Source: Brachyspira sp949287565 (GTDB taxonomy: Bacteria > Spirochaetota > Brachyspiria > Brachyspirales > Brachyspiraceae). From it: a stretch of DNA of 64,000 nt. The stretch lies in assembly GCF_036997615.1 (NCBI RefSeq), contig NZ_JAWLQA010000007.1; one strand, 5' to 3'. Positions 8,025 to 16,987 of the stretch are shown here, piece by piece. The position numbers and the translations under genes are program-made. The notes under the pieces were generated by a model. That model saw nothing but the letters and a program-made list of their open reading frames with translations. It had not been told where the DNA came from and ran no database searches. The first letter of the stretch is position 1; every line of letters starts with the position of its first letter.

Positions 8025-8662
8025 AATTTAACCTTTTTAAGATTAATAAGAGGACAAGAAGTATATAAACCCTCAATAGATTCAGGATTAACTGCTGCAG
8101 AAGCATATTCAAGCACATTTACGCTTACTAAATATTCAGCATCTATAGAAGCAACATATTCGGCAGTATCTCTTGCTGTAAAAAACACGCAGTAATCAAG
8201 AGCAACGCCTACAAAATCAAGCACCAAAGTTTCTTTATTTTCTCTAGCAGCATCTATAAACTCTTTATGCATATAAGAAAACCCGGAGTTTCCCTCATCA
8301 TCAGGATCAACTCCCTTTTGAACATATATATAATCTCTTTTCTTTCTAAGTCCATCAACTATAGCTGAGCCATAAGTTCTTGCAACACAATGACGAGGCC
8401 ATAAAGTAAGAATCTCTTCATCACCTGTATCCTGATCTATAACTTTTATTTTTGAAAAAGGCTCTTTTTCATGAGTTGAAGCAAAAGATATATGATTGGA
8501 AGGATGCCAATCCTGAGTTGCAATTATAGCATCATACTCCCCATTTTTTATAAGATCGTTTATAACAGGTACTAATTTAGTAGCACCTTTAACAGCCATA
8601 GGGCCGCCTTCCATATAATCATTTTGCATATCTACTATTGTAAGTATCTTTATTTTACTCAT
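8021..8662 (-). CDS. pncA: Nicotinamidase
   Basis: Hydrolyses nicotinamide to nicotinate and ammonia for NAD salvage. 213 residues, cysteine-hydrolase fold. The catalytic triad is visible as Asp11 (IVDMQNDY), Lys116 (VQKGVDP) and Cys158 (GVALDYCV). The metal site is DWHP (Asp51, His53) plus His91 in WPRHCV. Length is normal. It lies 15 bp after the HD-domain gene and overlaps ogt by 4 bp. Confidence 0.94.
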   Translation of the reverse strand: MSKIKILTIVDMQNDYMEGGPMAVKGATKLVPVINDLIKNGEYDAIIATQDWHPSNHISFASTHEKEPFSKIKVIDQDTGDEEILTLWPRHCVARTYGSAIVDGLRKKRDYIYVQKGVDPDDEGNSGFSYMHKEFIDAARENKETLVLDFVGVALDYCVFFTARDTAEYVASIDAEYLVSVNVLEYASAAVNPESIEGLYTSCPLINLKKVKL

Positions 8663-8677
8663 AACCCAAGTCCGTAT

Positions 8678-9250
8678 TTAGGAAATTTTCTTAAGCCCTA
8701 TACTCTCTTGTACAGGAATAAGAGCTTCTATAGTTTCTTTTATAAGTTCATCTATATTGATTCCCAACATTTCAGCACCTTTATTTATAACTGTTCTGTC
8801 TACTTTGGCTGCAAATGCTTTATCTTTAAGTTTCTTCTTAACAGATTTTACTTCCATATCATCTAAACTCTTTGAAGGTCTAACCAAAGCACATGCTGTA
8901 ATAAATCCTGAAAGTTCATCAACTGCATATAAAGTTTTTTCCATATTGCTTAAAGGTTCAATATCTGTACATAGTCCGTAACCATGACTTTGAATGGCTC
9001 TTATAAAACTGTCAGGAAGTCCTTCTGCCTCAAGTATTTCTTTCACTTTAATACAATGTTCATCAGGATATTTTTCATAATCCATATCATGCAAAAGTCC
9101 TACCATACCCCATTCGTCTTCATCTTCACCATTTTTCTTGGCAAAATATCTCATCACTGCTTCTACGGATAATGCATGCTTAAATAATGAATGCTCATCA
9201 TTATATTTTTTGAATAATTCAACAGCTTTATCTCTTTCTATGCTGGCCAT
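8678..9250 (-). CDS. HD-domain phosphohydrolase-like protein
   Basis: 190 residues. The HD superfamily metal ligands are visible: His in SLFKHALSVE, the HD pair in GLLHDMDYEKYPDEH, His in SHGYG and Asp in AVDELSGF. This matches a subgroup of single-domain HD hydrolases found in many Firmicutes and spirochaetes; the physiological substrate is not known. First gene of the HD - pncA - ogt - GNAT group, with AGG-type ribosome binding site before the ATG. Confidence 0.85.
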   Translation of the reverse strand: MASIERDKAVELFKKYNDEHSLFKHALSVEAVMRYFAKKNGEDEDEWGMVGLLHDMDYEKYPDEHCIKVKEILEAEGLPDSFIRAIQSHGYGLCTDIEPLSNMEKTLYAVDELSGFITACALVRPSKSLDDMEVKSVKKKLKDKAFAAKVDRTVINKGAEMLGINIDELIKETIEALIPVQESIGLKKIS

Positions 9251-9429
9251 TTAAAAACCTCCAAATATTATCATAAGTATATACTATATTTTTCTATTTT
9301 TCAATATTTTATTCTTATATTTATATAATATTTTAATAACAAAAAAGTTATAATAAAAATTAATATAAAAACGATGATTATAATGTATTAGTATACATAA
9401 TATTAACTTAATAACAAAATGGAAATAAT

Positions 9430-10710
9430 ATGAAAAAACTCATAATAATAACATTATTTATAAATATTATTAGTCTATATGCATTGACAGAAAATGAAAA
9501 TAAAATGATTAATGCCGTAAAAACAGGAGATATTAGAACAATACAAACTCTATTATCTCAAAATGTAAATCCAAATATTAAAGATGAAAGAGGATATTCT
9601 CTTATACATATAGCAGCAGAAAATAATCAGACAATTGCTATAAATGTACTTAAAAACTCACCATATACAGATTTAAACATACTTTTAGATAATAATACTA
9701 AAATAATAAATAATAATCAATATATAGACGGCTCATACTATTCAGCTATGGACATTGCTACTATAAATAAAAACTTTGAAAGTGTGAAATTATTGATAGA
9801 TTCCGGAGCCAATATTAATTTCCAAATGAAAGAAAAACCAAGAAGTGAGTTTCTAGCTTCAGAATATGCTAATCCTCAAATATTAGAACTTTATCTCAAT
9901 AAAAATATATACTTGCTTATGAATAGCGAAGATGTTATATCATTAATAAAGTCTGCAAGCATTGGAAATAATGTAGAAAACATAAACTATTTAGTAAAAA
10001 ATTTAGGAATAGATGTTGATACTAAAGATACTAATACTATGCTTCATTATGCTGTAGGACATGGTTCCATAGAGGCTGCAGACGAACTTATAAAATTAGG
10101 TGCCGACATAGACAATACAAATGCAAATTTCAAAACATCATTACACTATATAATAGAAAATAATTCTGACAGATTAATTGAAAGCGTTAATTTACTATTA
10201 TCAAAAAAAGCAAATCCTAATATAAAAGATAAAAATGGAAATACTGCTTTGCATTTAGCTGTAATGAATGCTCATAAATCAAAAAAGGAATATATAGAAG
10301 TTATAAATGCTTTGATAAAAAATAATGCCAACGTAAATATATTAAATGATAAAAATCAATTAGCTTTAAATATATCAGTAATTAATAATGATACAGAAAT
10401 ATCTAATATTTTAATAAATGCTAAATCGGAATTAAATAATATGTATAATGGATCCGCTCCTATACATACAGCAGTAAAAAATAATAATATAGCTATAACT
10501 GATAGTCTATTATTAAATGGTGCTGATGTTGATATAAAAGATAGTAAAGGATACAGTCCATTAGCCATAGCAGTAGAAAATAATAATTTAGAGATATGCA
10601 GAAAACTTATAAGAAATAATGCTGCAGTAGACAGTAAAGCAATAGATATAGCAAAGAAAATGAACAATAAAGAAATAAAAAAATTATTAGGACTTGAATA
10701 TATAAATTAA
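9430..10710 (+). CDS. Secreted ankyrin-repeat protein
   Basis: 426 residues. Residues 1-19 are a signal peptide (MKKLIIITLFINIISLYAL). The rest is a series of about ten ankyrin units of 33 residues with the consensus features G.(S/T)LH.A, LL..GA(D/N) and VN..D; examples are NGNTALHLAVMNAH, APIHTAVKNNN and KGYSPLAIAVENNN. Ankyrin solenoids bind protein partners. Export suggests a periplasmic or surface adhesin-like or structural role, but the partner is unknown. It stands alone, divergent from the HD operon and convergent with the DUF285 gene. Confidence 0.9.
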   Translation: MKKLIIITLFINIISLYALTENENKMINAVKTGDIRTIQTLLSQNVNPNIKDERGYSLIHIAAENNQTIAINVLKNSPYTDLNILLDNNTKIINNNQYIDGSYYSAMDIATINKNFESVKLLIDSGANINFQMKEKPRSEFLASEYANPQILELYLNKNIYLLMNSEDVISLIKSASIGNNVENINYLVKNLGIDVDTKDTNTMLHYAVGHGSIEAADELIKLGADIDNTNANFKTSLHYIIENNSDRLIESVNLLLSKKANPNIKDKNGNTALHLAVMNAHKSKKEYIEVINALIKNNANVNILNDKNQLALNISVINNDTEISNILINAKSELNNMYNGSAPIHTAVKNNNIAITDSLLLNGADVDIKDSKGYSPLAIAVENNNLEICRKLIRNNAAVDSKAIDIAKKMNNKEIKKLLGLEYIN

Positions 10711-10766
10711 TTATATCTATTTAATAATAAATATTTTAATTTGAAAATAATTTATAAAAAATTTAG

Positions 10767-11327
10767 CTAAATCAAATCTTTAATATCATCATAATAAACA
10801 TTTTCAAGCTTTTTTATGAAATCTTTATTTTTCTTGTAATTAGCCTTATCATTTTTTAATTCTGTGTAAAGCTCTTTTATATCAAGAGTTTCTAATATTG
10901 ACTGAAGTTTCTTTTTATAATTTCTGCTTTTACATTTATTATAAAATTTTAAAACAGTTTTTGTATGTTTGAAAGAATCAGCGTTTTCAAAAATATCTTC
11001 AAAGTATTTAAGATTATCAATATTCCAAGAAGTTAAATCACAGTTAAAATATTTTGTATTACTAAACATATCACTCATATCAAGAACTTTATACACATTC
11101 CATTTACTTAAATTAGCATTGAAATATTCAGCATTTTTAAACATGCATCTCATATCAGTTACATTAGATACATTCCAAGTTTCTATGCCGTCAAAATTCT
11201 TTCTTTTACTATTTTCAAATAAATATGACATATCAATTATATCGCTTGTATCTATATCAGCAAGGTTTATATTTTCATCTTTAATATAATCTAATAATCC
11301 GAATTTATATTTAGGCTTATATTTCAT
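10767..11327 (-). CDS. DUF285 (BspA-like) repeat protein next to restriction-modification genes
   Basis: 186 residues. The centre contains DUF285 repeats of about 25 residues with the tell-tale WNVSNVTDMRCMF, KWNVYKVLDMSDMF and SWNIDNLKYFEDIF units; the flanks are Lys-rich and helical. DUF285 proteins are usually surface proteins, but no signal peptide is present here, so this copy looks cytoplasmic. It begins only 5 bp after the methyltransferase stop, in the same direction, so it is probably the third gene of the restriction-modification operon. Its role there is unknown. Confidence 0.8.
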   Translation of the reverse strand: MKYKPKYKFGLLDYIKDENINLADIDTSDIIDMSYLFENSKRKNFDGIETWNVSNVTDMRCMFKNAEYFNANLSKWNVYKVLDMSDMFSNTKYFNCDLTSWNIDNLKYFEDIFENADSFKHTKTVLKFYNKCKSRNYKKKLQSILETLDIKELYTELKNDKANYKKNKDFIKKLENVYYDDIKDLI

Positions 11328-11332
11328 CAGAT

Positions 11333-12559
11333 TTATACCTTATCAATAATCTTTTTTATAGGAAGAAGCCTTTCTAATTCTGTCTTTGATACCTGAGTGT
11401 TTCCCGTTATAAGACTTAGCACCTTTATATTATCTTTATCATTTAAGGCATTATAAATATATTCTAAACTATAATCTTTATTATAATTTCTTAAAGGATA
11501 TATAACATTTACATGATTCTCGCATACGAACTCTTTTTCTTTTACTATTGCTGATTTTATATTTATATTTTTATGAGAGCCTGTTACCCTATTAACAGCT
11601 ATAACATTATTCTTTATAATAAATTCTTTTGGAATATTTCTTATATACTGAAGTTTTCTTTTATTTGGTATAAGTATTTTCCCATCTACTATATTAGATG
11701 AATATATTAAAGGTATAGAATTATTTTTATCATCAGTAAGATTTTTTTTATATTTATTCCAAGCAATGCTTCCTGTTTTTACCTCATAACCTATTTCTTT
11801 TAAGCTTATAGTATCTTTATACGCTTTATTTAAAAATGTTTTATCCTCTGTAAATATTGTAATATCATTTTTTGAGAATATATATTTTTTATTTTTATGA
11901 TTATTAGTTTTTTTGAGTATTAATAGCATAACCTTTTGATTGGCCATATAAAAATTATCAGAGCCGTCTACAATATGCAAATATTCAACACTACTTATGT
12001 TCATTATATATTCTCTTAGCTTGCTGAAAAAAGCACCGTTATTCATAGAAGGAGGCACTACATAAGCTAAATATCCGCCATCTTCTAAAAGTTCTAAACC
12101 TAATTTTATAAATATAGAAAATATGTTAACTCTTCCGCTTATTATATCATTATGTTTTTTCTTTAATTCCTTATCAGGTTTGAATTCAAAATATGGAGGA
12201 TTTCCAATAACATAATCATATTTAATAGATTTTTCAGTATCGAACTTCAAAGTATCCAAACATTTTATATCTGCATTATTTATTAGTTTTTTGGATATAG
12301 CAACTAAACTCTCATCAATATCAAATCCGTATAGTATAGGACTTTTAAAATATTCATTGCAAGATAGAAGAAACTCTCCGCTTCCGCATGCAGGATCAAG
12401 TATTTTTACATTATCTTTTTTTTCTGAAATAGATACTAATTCTTTTAATAGCAAATTTCTTATAGTTTTAGGAGTAAAGTACTGCCCTAATTTTTTTCTT
12501 TTTTCTATATCCGTATTTTTAAGATAATCAAAACTTTCTTTCGTGTACTCTTCTTGCAT
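11333..12559 (-). CDS. N6-adenine DNA methyltransferase (type II, gamma-class, TaqI-like)
   Basis: 408 residues. Motif X-like KKLGQYFTP (residues 23-30), AdoMet-binding DPACGSGEFLLS (55-66), the acidic GFDIDES and the catalytic NPPYFEF (120-126) are in the order of gamma-class N6-adenine methyltransferases such as M.TaqI. The remaining 270 residues include the rest of the catalytic domain and a C-terminal target-recognition domain. It starts 16 bp after the putative endonuclease gene, so it should protect host DNA at that enzyme's site. Recognition sequence not readable. Confidence 0.9.
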   Translation of the reverse strand: MQEEYTKESFDYLKNTDIEKRKKLGQYFTPKTIRNLLLKELVSISEKKDNVKILDPACGSGEFLLSCNEYFKSPILYGFDIDESLVAISKKLINNADIKCLDTLKFDTEKSIKYDYVIGNPPYFEFKPDKELKKKHNDIISGRVNIFSIFIKLGLELLEDGGYLAYVVPPSMNNGAFFSKLREYIMNISSVEYLHIVDGSDNFYMANQKVMLLILKKTNNHKNKKYIFSKNDITIFTEDKTFLNKAYKDTISLKEIGYEVKTGSIAWNKYKKNLTDDKNNSIPLIYSSNIVDGKILIPNKRKLQYIRNIPKEFIIKNNVIAVNRVTGSHKNINIKSAIVKEKEFVCENHVNVIYPLRNYNKDYSLEYIYNALNDKDNIKVLSLITGNTQVSKTELERLLPIKKIIDKV

Positions 12560-12575
12560 ATATCTCTCTTAATCT

Positions 12576-13286
12576 TTACAAACTATTACAAAACTCTATA
12601 ACATTATTTTCGCATTTTATTCTATCTTCATGTAGAAAATAATCTATTTTAGCATTCTCATTTATAGTTTTATTCTGTTCATAAGCACGCCTAACATAAA
12701 CATTAAATCCCCTATCAAATTTATATGCAAATAAATTATTTTTACTTTCTTTTTTCATTTTATTTTTAAAATTATCTTCAAGTTTTTTTATTTCTTCAAA
12801 GAATTTTATTAATTCATTACGTTCATTCATAGGAAGAACATCATCTCCTATAAAGAAAGTAACATCTCCCCTGCCGTAAGAACCAAATATATAAATGGCA
12901 TTTGATTTAGGTAAATTACTATTCCACATAGGGCTAGAAGATTTATTACTGCTGTATTTTATTTCTATAGCTATAATTTTTTTAGCTGTAAAGATTAGAA
13001 AGTCTGGAAAATTCTGACTGCCATAAGGCTGACATATAAAGCAGTTCTCCATACTCTTATCTTCTAAAGCATAAACATTATCAATCACTTTATCAGAGCT
13101 TTTATCTAAAATATCATTTTTTATAGAAGAAAGTATATCTTTTATTTCTTTATCAGAAGACATTCTCCTATTAAAGCCATGACGTTTTAAAGAGGCTTCG
13201 AATCTGTCCTCAAATTCATCACCCTCTTTACTTTTAAGCCATTCTTTTTTATTTTTCTGTATGTCTATAAAAATATCACTAAGCAT
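12576..13286 (-). CDS. Putative type II restriction endonuclease, PD-(D/E)XK
   Basis: 236 residues. The core NFPDFLIFTAKKIIAIEIKYSS contains Asp95 and Glu108-Ile-Lys110 in the PD-(D/E)XK arrangement, followed by a loop and the strand SNAIYIFGSYGRGDVTFFIG. No helicase or methyltransferase domain is present. It is the first gene of an operon whose second gene is an adenine methyltransferase, the standard type II layout. I cannot assign it to a named restriction family or specificity. ATG is the first in frame. Confidence 0.75.
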   Translation of the reverse strand: MLSDIFIDIQKNKKEWLKSKEGDEFEDRFEASLKRHGFNRRMSSDKEIKDILSSIKNDILDKSSDKVIDNVYALEDKSMENCFICQPYGSQNFPDFLIFTAKKIIAIEIKYSSNKSSSPMWNSNLPKSNAIYIFGSYGRGDVTFFIGDDVLPMNERNELIKFFEEIKKLEDNFKNKMKKESKNNLFAYKFDRGFNVYVRRAYEQNKTINENAKIDYFLHEDRIKCENNVIEFCNSL

Positions 13287-13331
13287 TTTTTTAATATAAT
13301 TATAAATTAAAATATTGTCAAGTATTATACT

Positions 13332-13856
13332 TCATACTAATTGTTTCCACAACCAAATATCAGGCTTACCTATACCATTAGCATCGGGAAAAATGCCTGC
13401 AATTTTATATCCGTTTTTTTGATAAAACTCATAAGGATGATTATTAATATTTTTTATATTATCAAATATATATGATATATCAGTATTATTAAAATCAAAT
13501 TGATGCAAATTAGTTCTAAAATCTTCATCATCTGAACCAAGCATTATATTAAGTACATTTTTTGATTTAGCCTCTCTTTCAATCTCCTTTAATAACTTAG
13601 AACCTATACCCATATTCCTGTATCCATACTTTACTATCATAGGATGAAGTTCACATGTTATATTTGAGTACATCTCCAAAAGTCCTGTATACCCTATCAA
13701 TATATTATTTTCTATATAGCCCAAAGAAATAAAAGACTTATTAATCAATTCTATTGTATCGTCTATACTATAAAAACCATTAAACGCTGCTGTCATCATC
13801 ATTGATATATCTTCAGCATAGTTAATATTTTCTTTAATATTTATAAACATAATCAA
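13332..13856 (-). CDS. GNAT acetyltransferase
   Basis: 174 residues. The acetyl-CoA loop is MIVKYGYRNMGIGSKLLKEIEREA, matching the Q/RxxGxG/A motif, and NPYEFYQKNGYKIAGIFPDANG is close to the C-terminal strand of aminoglycoside 6'-acetyltransferase-like GNATs. The ending PDIWLWKQL is shared by that group. The natural substrate is unknown. It precedes the restriction genes with a 45-bp gap but is probably independent. The ATG chosen (MIMFINIKENINYAED) may be two codons early; MFINI is an alternative. Confidence 0.82.
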   Translation of the reverse strand: MIMFINIKENINYAEDISMMMTAAFNGFYSIDDTIELINKSFISLGYIENNILIGYTGLLEMYSNITCELHPMIVKYGYRNMGIGSKLLKEIEREAKSKNVLNIMLGSDDEDFRTNLHQFDFNNTDISYIFDNIKNINNHPYEFYQKNGYKIAGIFPDANGIGKPDIWLWKQLV

Positions 13857-13939
13857 AAGCCTTTTTTTTTATATATTGACTGTTATTATCATTAAATATA
13901 TAATCTCTAAAACATTTATCAATAATAAAAATAAAAATT

Positions 13940-15757
13940 ATGAACAAAATCATTGTAATAATATCTTTAATCATACTATTAGCAACATCTTGTCAAACTT
14001 TGAATATCATTATACCGAATGATGTAAGAAAAATGCTTGCTAAAAATATTGATGAAGATAGAAGTCAAAATCCTCTTTATAGAGAGTTCAGAGCAGCTTG
14101 GATATCATCAGTAGTGAATATTGACTGGCCTTTGAAAGGAGGAAGCGAATCCGAACAAAAAAAACTTATATTAAAACATTTAGATACATTATATGAAAAT
14201 AATTTCAATGCTTTATTTATTCAGGTAAAGCCGGATGCAGGAGTAATATTTAAATCAGAAATAAATCCTGCAACAAGATATTTTTCAGGTTCTGCATCAA
14301 GCGATGAAAAAGATGATTATCCTTTTGAAACCGATATGCTTGAGTTTATAATAGAAGAAGCTCATAAAAGAAATTTAGAAGTTCATGCTTGGTTTAATCC
14401 TTACCGCATGTCTTTTACTTATGATAAAACTAAAAGCTATGAAGAACAATTCTCAAAAAAGAATTTTATTCACACTTATGTTTCTAATAATCTTGAGCCT
14501 GTATATTGGTATGATAACAGACTTTATTTAGATCCGGGCGAACCTATAAGTGCAAAATATATAACAGATTCGGTTATAGAAGTTCTTGAAAATTATGATG
14601 TAGACGGCATACATTTTGATGATTATTTTTATCAGAATGCAGCGAGAGGAAAAACTTATAAAGATTGGCCCGATGAAGTAAGTGCTGAAAAATACGGAGC
14701 TAAAAGAGGATATGATATTACAAATAAATCTGATGATGATTATGGAGTTAATGGACTTTATGCTTGGAGAAGAGATAATATTAACAGGCTTGTAAGCGAT
14801 TTATACAGAGAAATAAAATCAAGAAAACCTTATGTAAAATGGACTATTTCACCTGCAGGAGTTTGGAGAAATAAAGATAAATTAGCAGAATATCCGGGAA
14901 GCAAATATGGAAGCGAAACAAGATCATATAATCCTAATTTTGATGCTTTGCATGCTGATGTTCTTTTATGGATGCTTAACGGAGAAAAAACAACTACTTT
15001 GAATAATGCCACAAGAAAAGACGGACTAAATAGAATGTATATTGATGCTATAATACCACAAGTATATTGGACTTCAGAACATAAAACAGCACCTTTCGAT
15101 AAAATAGTCAAATGGTGGATTGATGAAGCAAAAAAATCAAATAATGGAAAACTTGCAGATATATATATAGGGCATGCTCTATACAGAATGGGAAGTGCTA
15201 CAAATATAGAACCTTGGCATGATATTGATTTGATGTCAAGACAAATAAATTATATAAGAGATGTAGGTAAAGGATATATTAAAGGATCAGCATTCTTCAC
15301 AATGCATAATATGTATAGAAAAGACAGAGATACAGGAAATTTCGGAAATGATGCTATTGAATATGTAAGAGAAAATAATTATATATTCAAAGCAATAGTA
15401 CCAACAATGAACACTATGAAAGATATAAATAAAGCTCCTTTAAAATTAGAAAATCCAACCATTAAAAAAGTTTTCGGAGGAATTGAAATAACATTTACAG
15501 ACCCTAATGAATATAAGCTGGATAAATACGGACATCTTCTCCCTTCATATTCTTCATACTATGCTATATACAGAGAAACTATAGGAGAATCCGGAATAGA
15601 ATTAATAGATAAAATAAGAAGAACCGATTTTAATACAAATGCCAAAGTAACATACAAAGATAAAACAGCAAATTCAAAGCAAACTTATATATATTATGTT
15701 ACAGCTTTGGACAGAATACATAATGAAAGCGAATACCTTACTATAATAAATGATTGA
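13940..15757 (+). CDS. GH10-like (DUF187/GHL10) glycosidase lipoprotein
   Basis: 605 residues. A lipoprotein signal ends at Cys18 (LLATSCQT), so the protein should be anchored in the envelope. FRAAWISSVVNIDWPLKGG opens the GHL10/DUF187 barrel, and the acidic strand DVDGIHFDDYFY plus WTISPAGVW and DAIIPQVYW are typical of the family (YngK-like). These proteins are thought to act on glycans or peptidoglycan. The C-terminal 110 residues look like a fibronectin-like module (YYAIYRETIGESGIELI). It overlaps the next gene by 8 bp. Confidence 0.88.
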   Translation: MNKIIVIISLIILLATSCQTLNIIIPNDVRKMLAKNIDEDRSQNPLYREFRAAWISSVVNIDWPLKGGSESEQKKLILKHLDTLYENNFNALFIQVKPDAGVIFKSEINPATRYFSGSASSDEKDDYPFETDMLEFIIEEAHKRNLEVHAWFNPYRMSFTYDKTKSYEEQFSKKNFIHTYVSNNLEPVYWYDNRLYLDPGEPISAKYITDSVIEVLENYDVDGIHFDDYFYQNAARGKTYKDWPDEVSAEKYGAKRGYDITNKSDDDYGVNGLYAWRRDNINRLVSDLYREIKSRKPYVKWTISPAGVWRNKDKLAEYPGSKYGSETRSYNPNFDALHADVLLWMLNGEKTTTLNNATRKDGLNRMYIDAIIPQVYWTSEHKTAPFDKIVKWWIDEAKKSNNGKLADIYIGHALYRMGSATNIEPWHDIDLMSRQINYIRDVGKGYIKGSAFFTMHNMYRKDRDTGNFGNDAIEYVRENNYIFKAIVPTMNTMKDINKAPLKLENPTIKKVFGGIEITFTDPNEYKLDKYGHLLPSYSSYYAIYRETIGESGIELIDKIRRTDFNTNAKVTYKDKTANSKQTYIYYVTALDRIHNESEYLTIIND

Positions 15758-16460
15758 CAAATATAATCTAATAAATATAATTAATAACATGATATTAGAA
15801 AATTTATATTATACTAACTATTATAAAAATCATTGGAATAAATACTCAATATTATTCTCAGATAAATATTTTGAAAATGAAAATAAAACTATATTAAATG
15901 ATGATTATTATATTATACATAAAAAATATTCAGGATACATTCATCAAAAAGATATTATAGGATATGAAAGAAGTTTGTATACTAATCATGATAATAAACT
16001 CATTTACGATTACAGAAGCGATGATGCTAGAATGTTTAAAATAATAAATCATAATAACAATGAATATTTTATTTTTAATAGAGATTTATCAGGATTTTCC
16101 ATAATAGATTTAAATAAAACTAGTAAAGAATTCAATTTTTATTATAATAAACCAATAAATAAAAATGGAATCATTGTTTTTATGGACGCTGAGTATTGTA
16201 ATAATAAAATTCTTTTTTATATATTTTATTTATCAAAAGCAGAGAACGGAGCATTTAAAAGGGTATTCAATTATTTATTATATGACTTTTCTAATGGAAT
16301 TAATAGCAGTCAAAATTATGTTAACTTTATAGATATAAGAAAATCAATATTAGATTTATACGATTATGAATTATATTTCAGTTATAAAGCATATTTTGAT
16401 AATAATGCTATAATAGCAGAAGATTTATCTAACGGTAAAAAATTTAATATAAATTTATAA
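15750..16460 (+). CDS. Hypothetical protein coupled to GH10-like gene
   Basis: 236 residues, rich in Asn, Tyr, Ile and Lys, with no signal peptide, membrane helix or recognised domain. Strand-rich patterns (YIHQKDIIGYERSLY, YFIFNRDLSGFSIIDLN) suggest a beta-propeller-like or beta-sandwich fold. The start overlaps the upstream gene's stop by 8 bp, so translation is probably coupled. It converges with the 16462 gene with only one base between the stops. Function unknown. Confidence 0.7.
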   Translation: MIDKYNLINIINNMILENLYYTNYYKNHWNKYSILFSDKYFENENKTILNDDYYIIHKKYSGYIHQKDIIGYERSLYTNHDNKLIYDYRSDDARMFKIINHNNNEYFIFNRDLSGFSIIDLNKTSKEFNFYYNKPINKNGIIVFMDAEYCNNKILFYIFYLSKAENGAFKRVFNYLLYDFSNGINSSQNYVNFIDIRKSILDLYDYELYFSYKAYFDNNAIIAEDLSNGKKFNINL

Positions 16461-16461
16461 A

Positions 16462-16929
16462 TTAATTCAAAGCCTTATTTCTCATCAATATTAAAGCTAA
16501 ATCATCAATTCCATTTTCTTCATCACTGTACAATGAATAATATATACCATTAACATTCCAATAGGCTATATATTCTTTTTTATCATTTGTTTGTATTGTT
16601 ATTTCTATATTTGTTTCTTCATCAATATTTTTTCTTTCTTCTTTTAGATTGTCAAAAAATGAAAGTAAATCATTTAAATTTTTTGAAGCTCTGTAATAAT
16701 AGTTAATATTATTATAATCAAAATTAGATTCTGCAATAGTTTTATTAACAATAGCATATTTAACATTCATAGCATGTTCAGGAGCCGGCACACAGTATCC
16801 CAAAACAGCAAAAGATTTTGTAGAGTCCACCGGTACAATATCAAACTTTTCATTATTATTTTTATTATCAGAACATGATATAAATAATAATATACTAAAA
16901 ATTAAAAATAAAGATTTTATAATATGCAT
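16462..16929 (-). CDS. Small hypothetical lipoprotein
   Basis: 155 residues. A lipobox LLFISCSDN places the lipidated Cys at residue 20. The mature part has a predicted helix-rich middle (ASKNLNDLLSFFDNLKEERK) and two strands near the C-terminus (NIEITIQTNDKKEYIAYWN). No family recognised. It lies downstream of the ABC permeases in the same direction with a 58-bp gap but does not look like a solute-binding protein because it is far too short. Confidence 0.7.
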   Translation of the reverse strand: MHIIKSLFLIFSILLFISCSDNKNNNEKFDIVPVDSTKSFAVLGYCVPAPEHAMNVKYAIVNKTIAESNFDYNNINYYYRASKNLNDLLSFFDNLKEERKNIDEETNIEITIQTNDKKEYIAYWNVNGIYYSLYSDEENGIDDLALILMRNKALN

Positions 16930-16987
16930 AGTTATCCTTACAATAAATAATCTAATAAAGATTAAATCATATTCAATAAAAAATCAA

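Noticed and set aside
13332..13856. Solitary acetyltransferase as part of the restriction operon
   Set aside because: Same direction and 45 bp away, but GNATs are common singletons and nothing links it to DNA modification.
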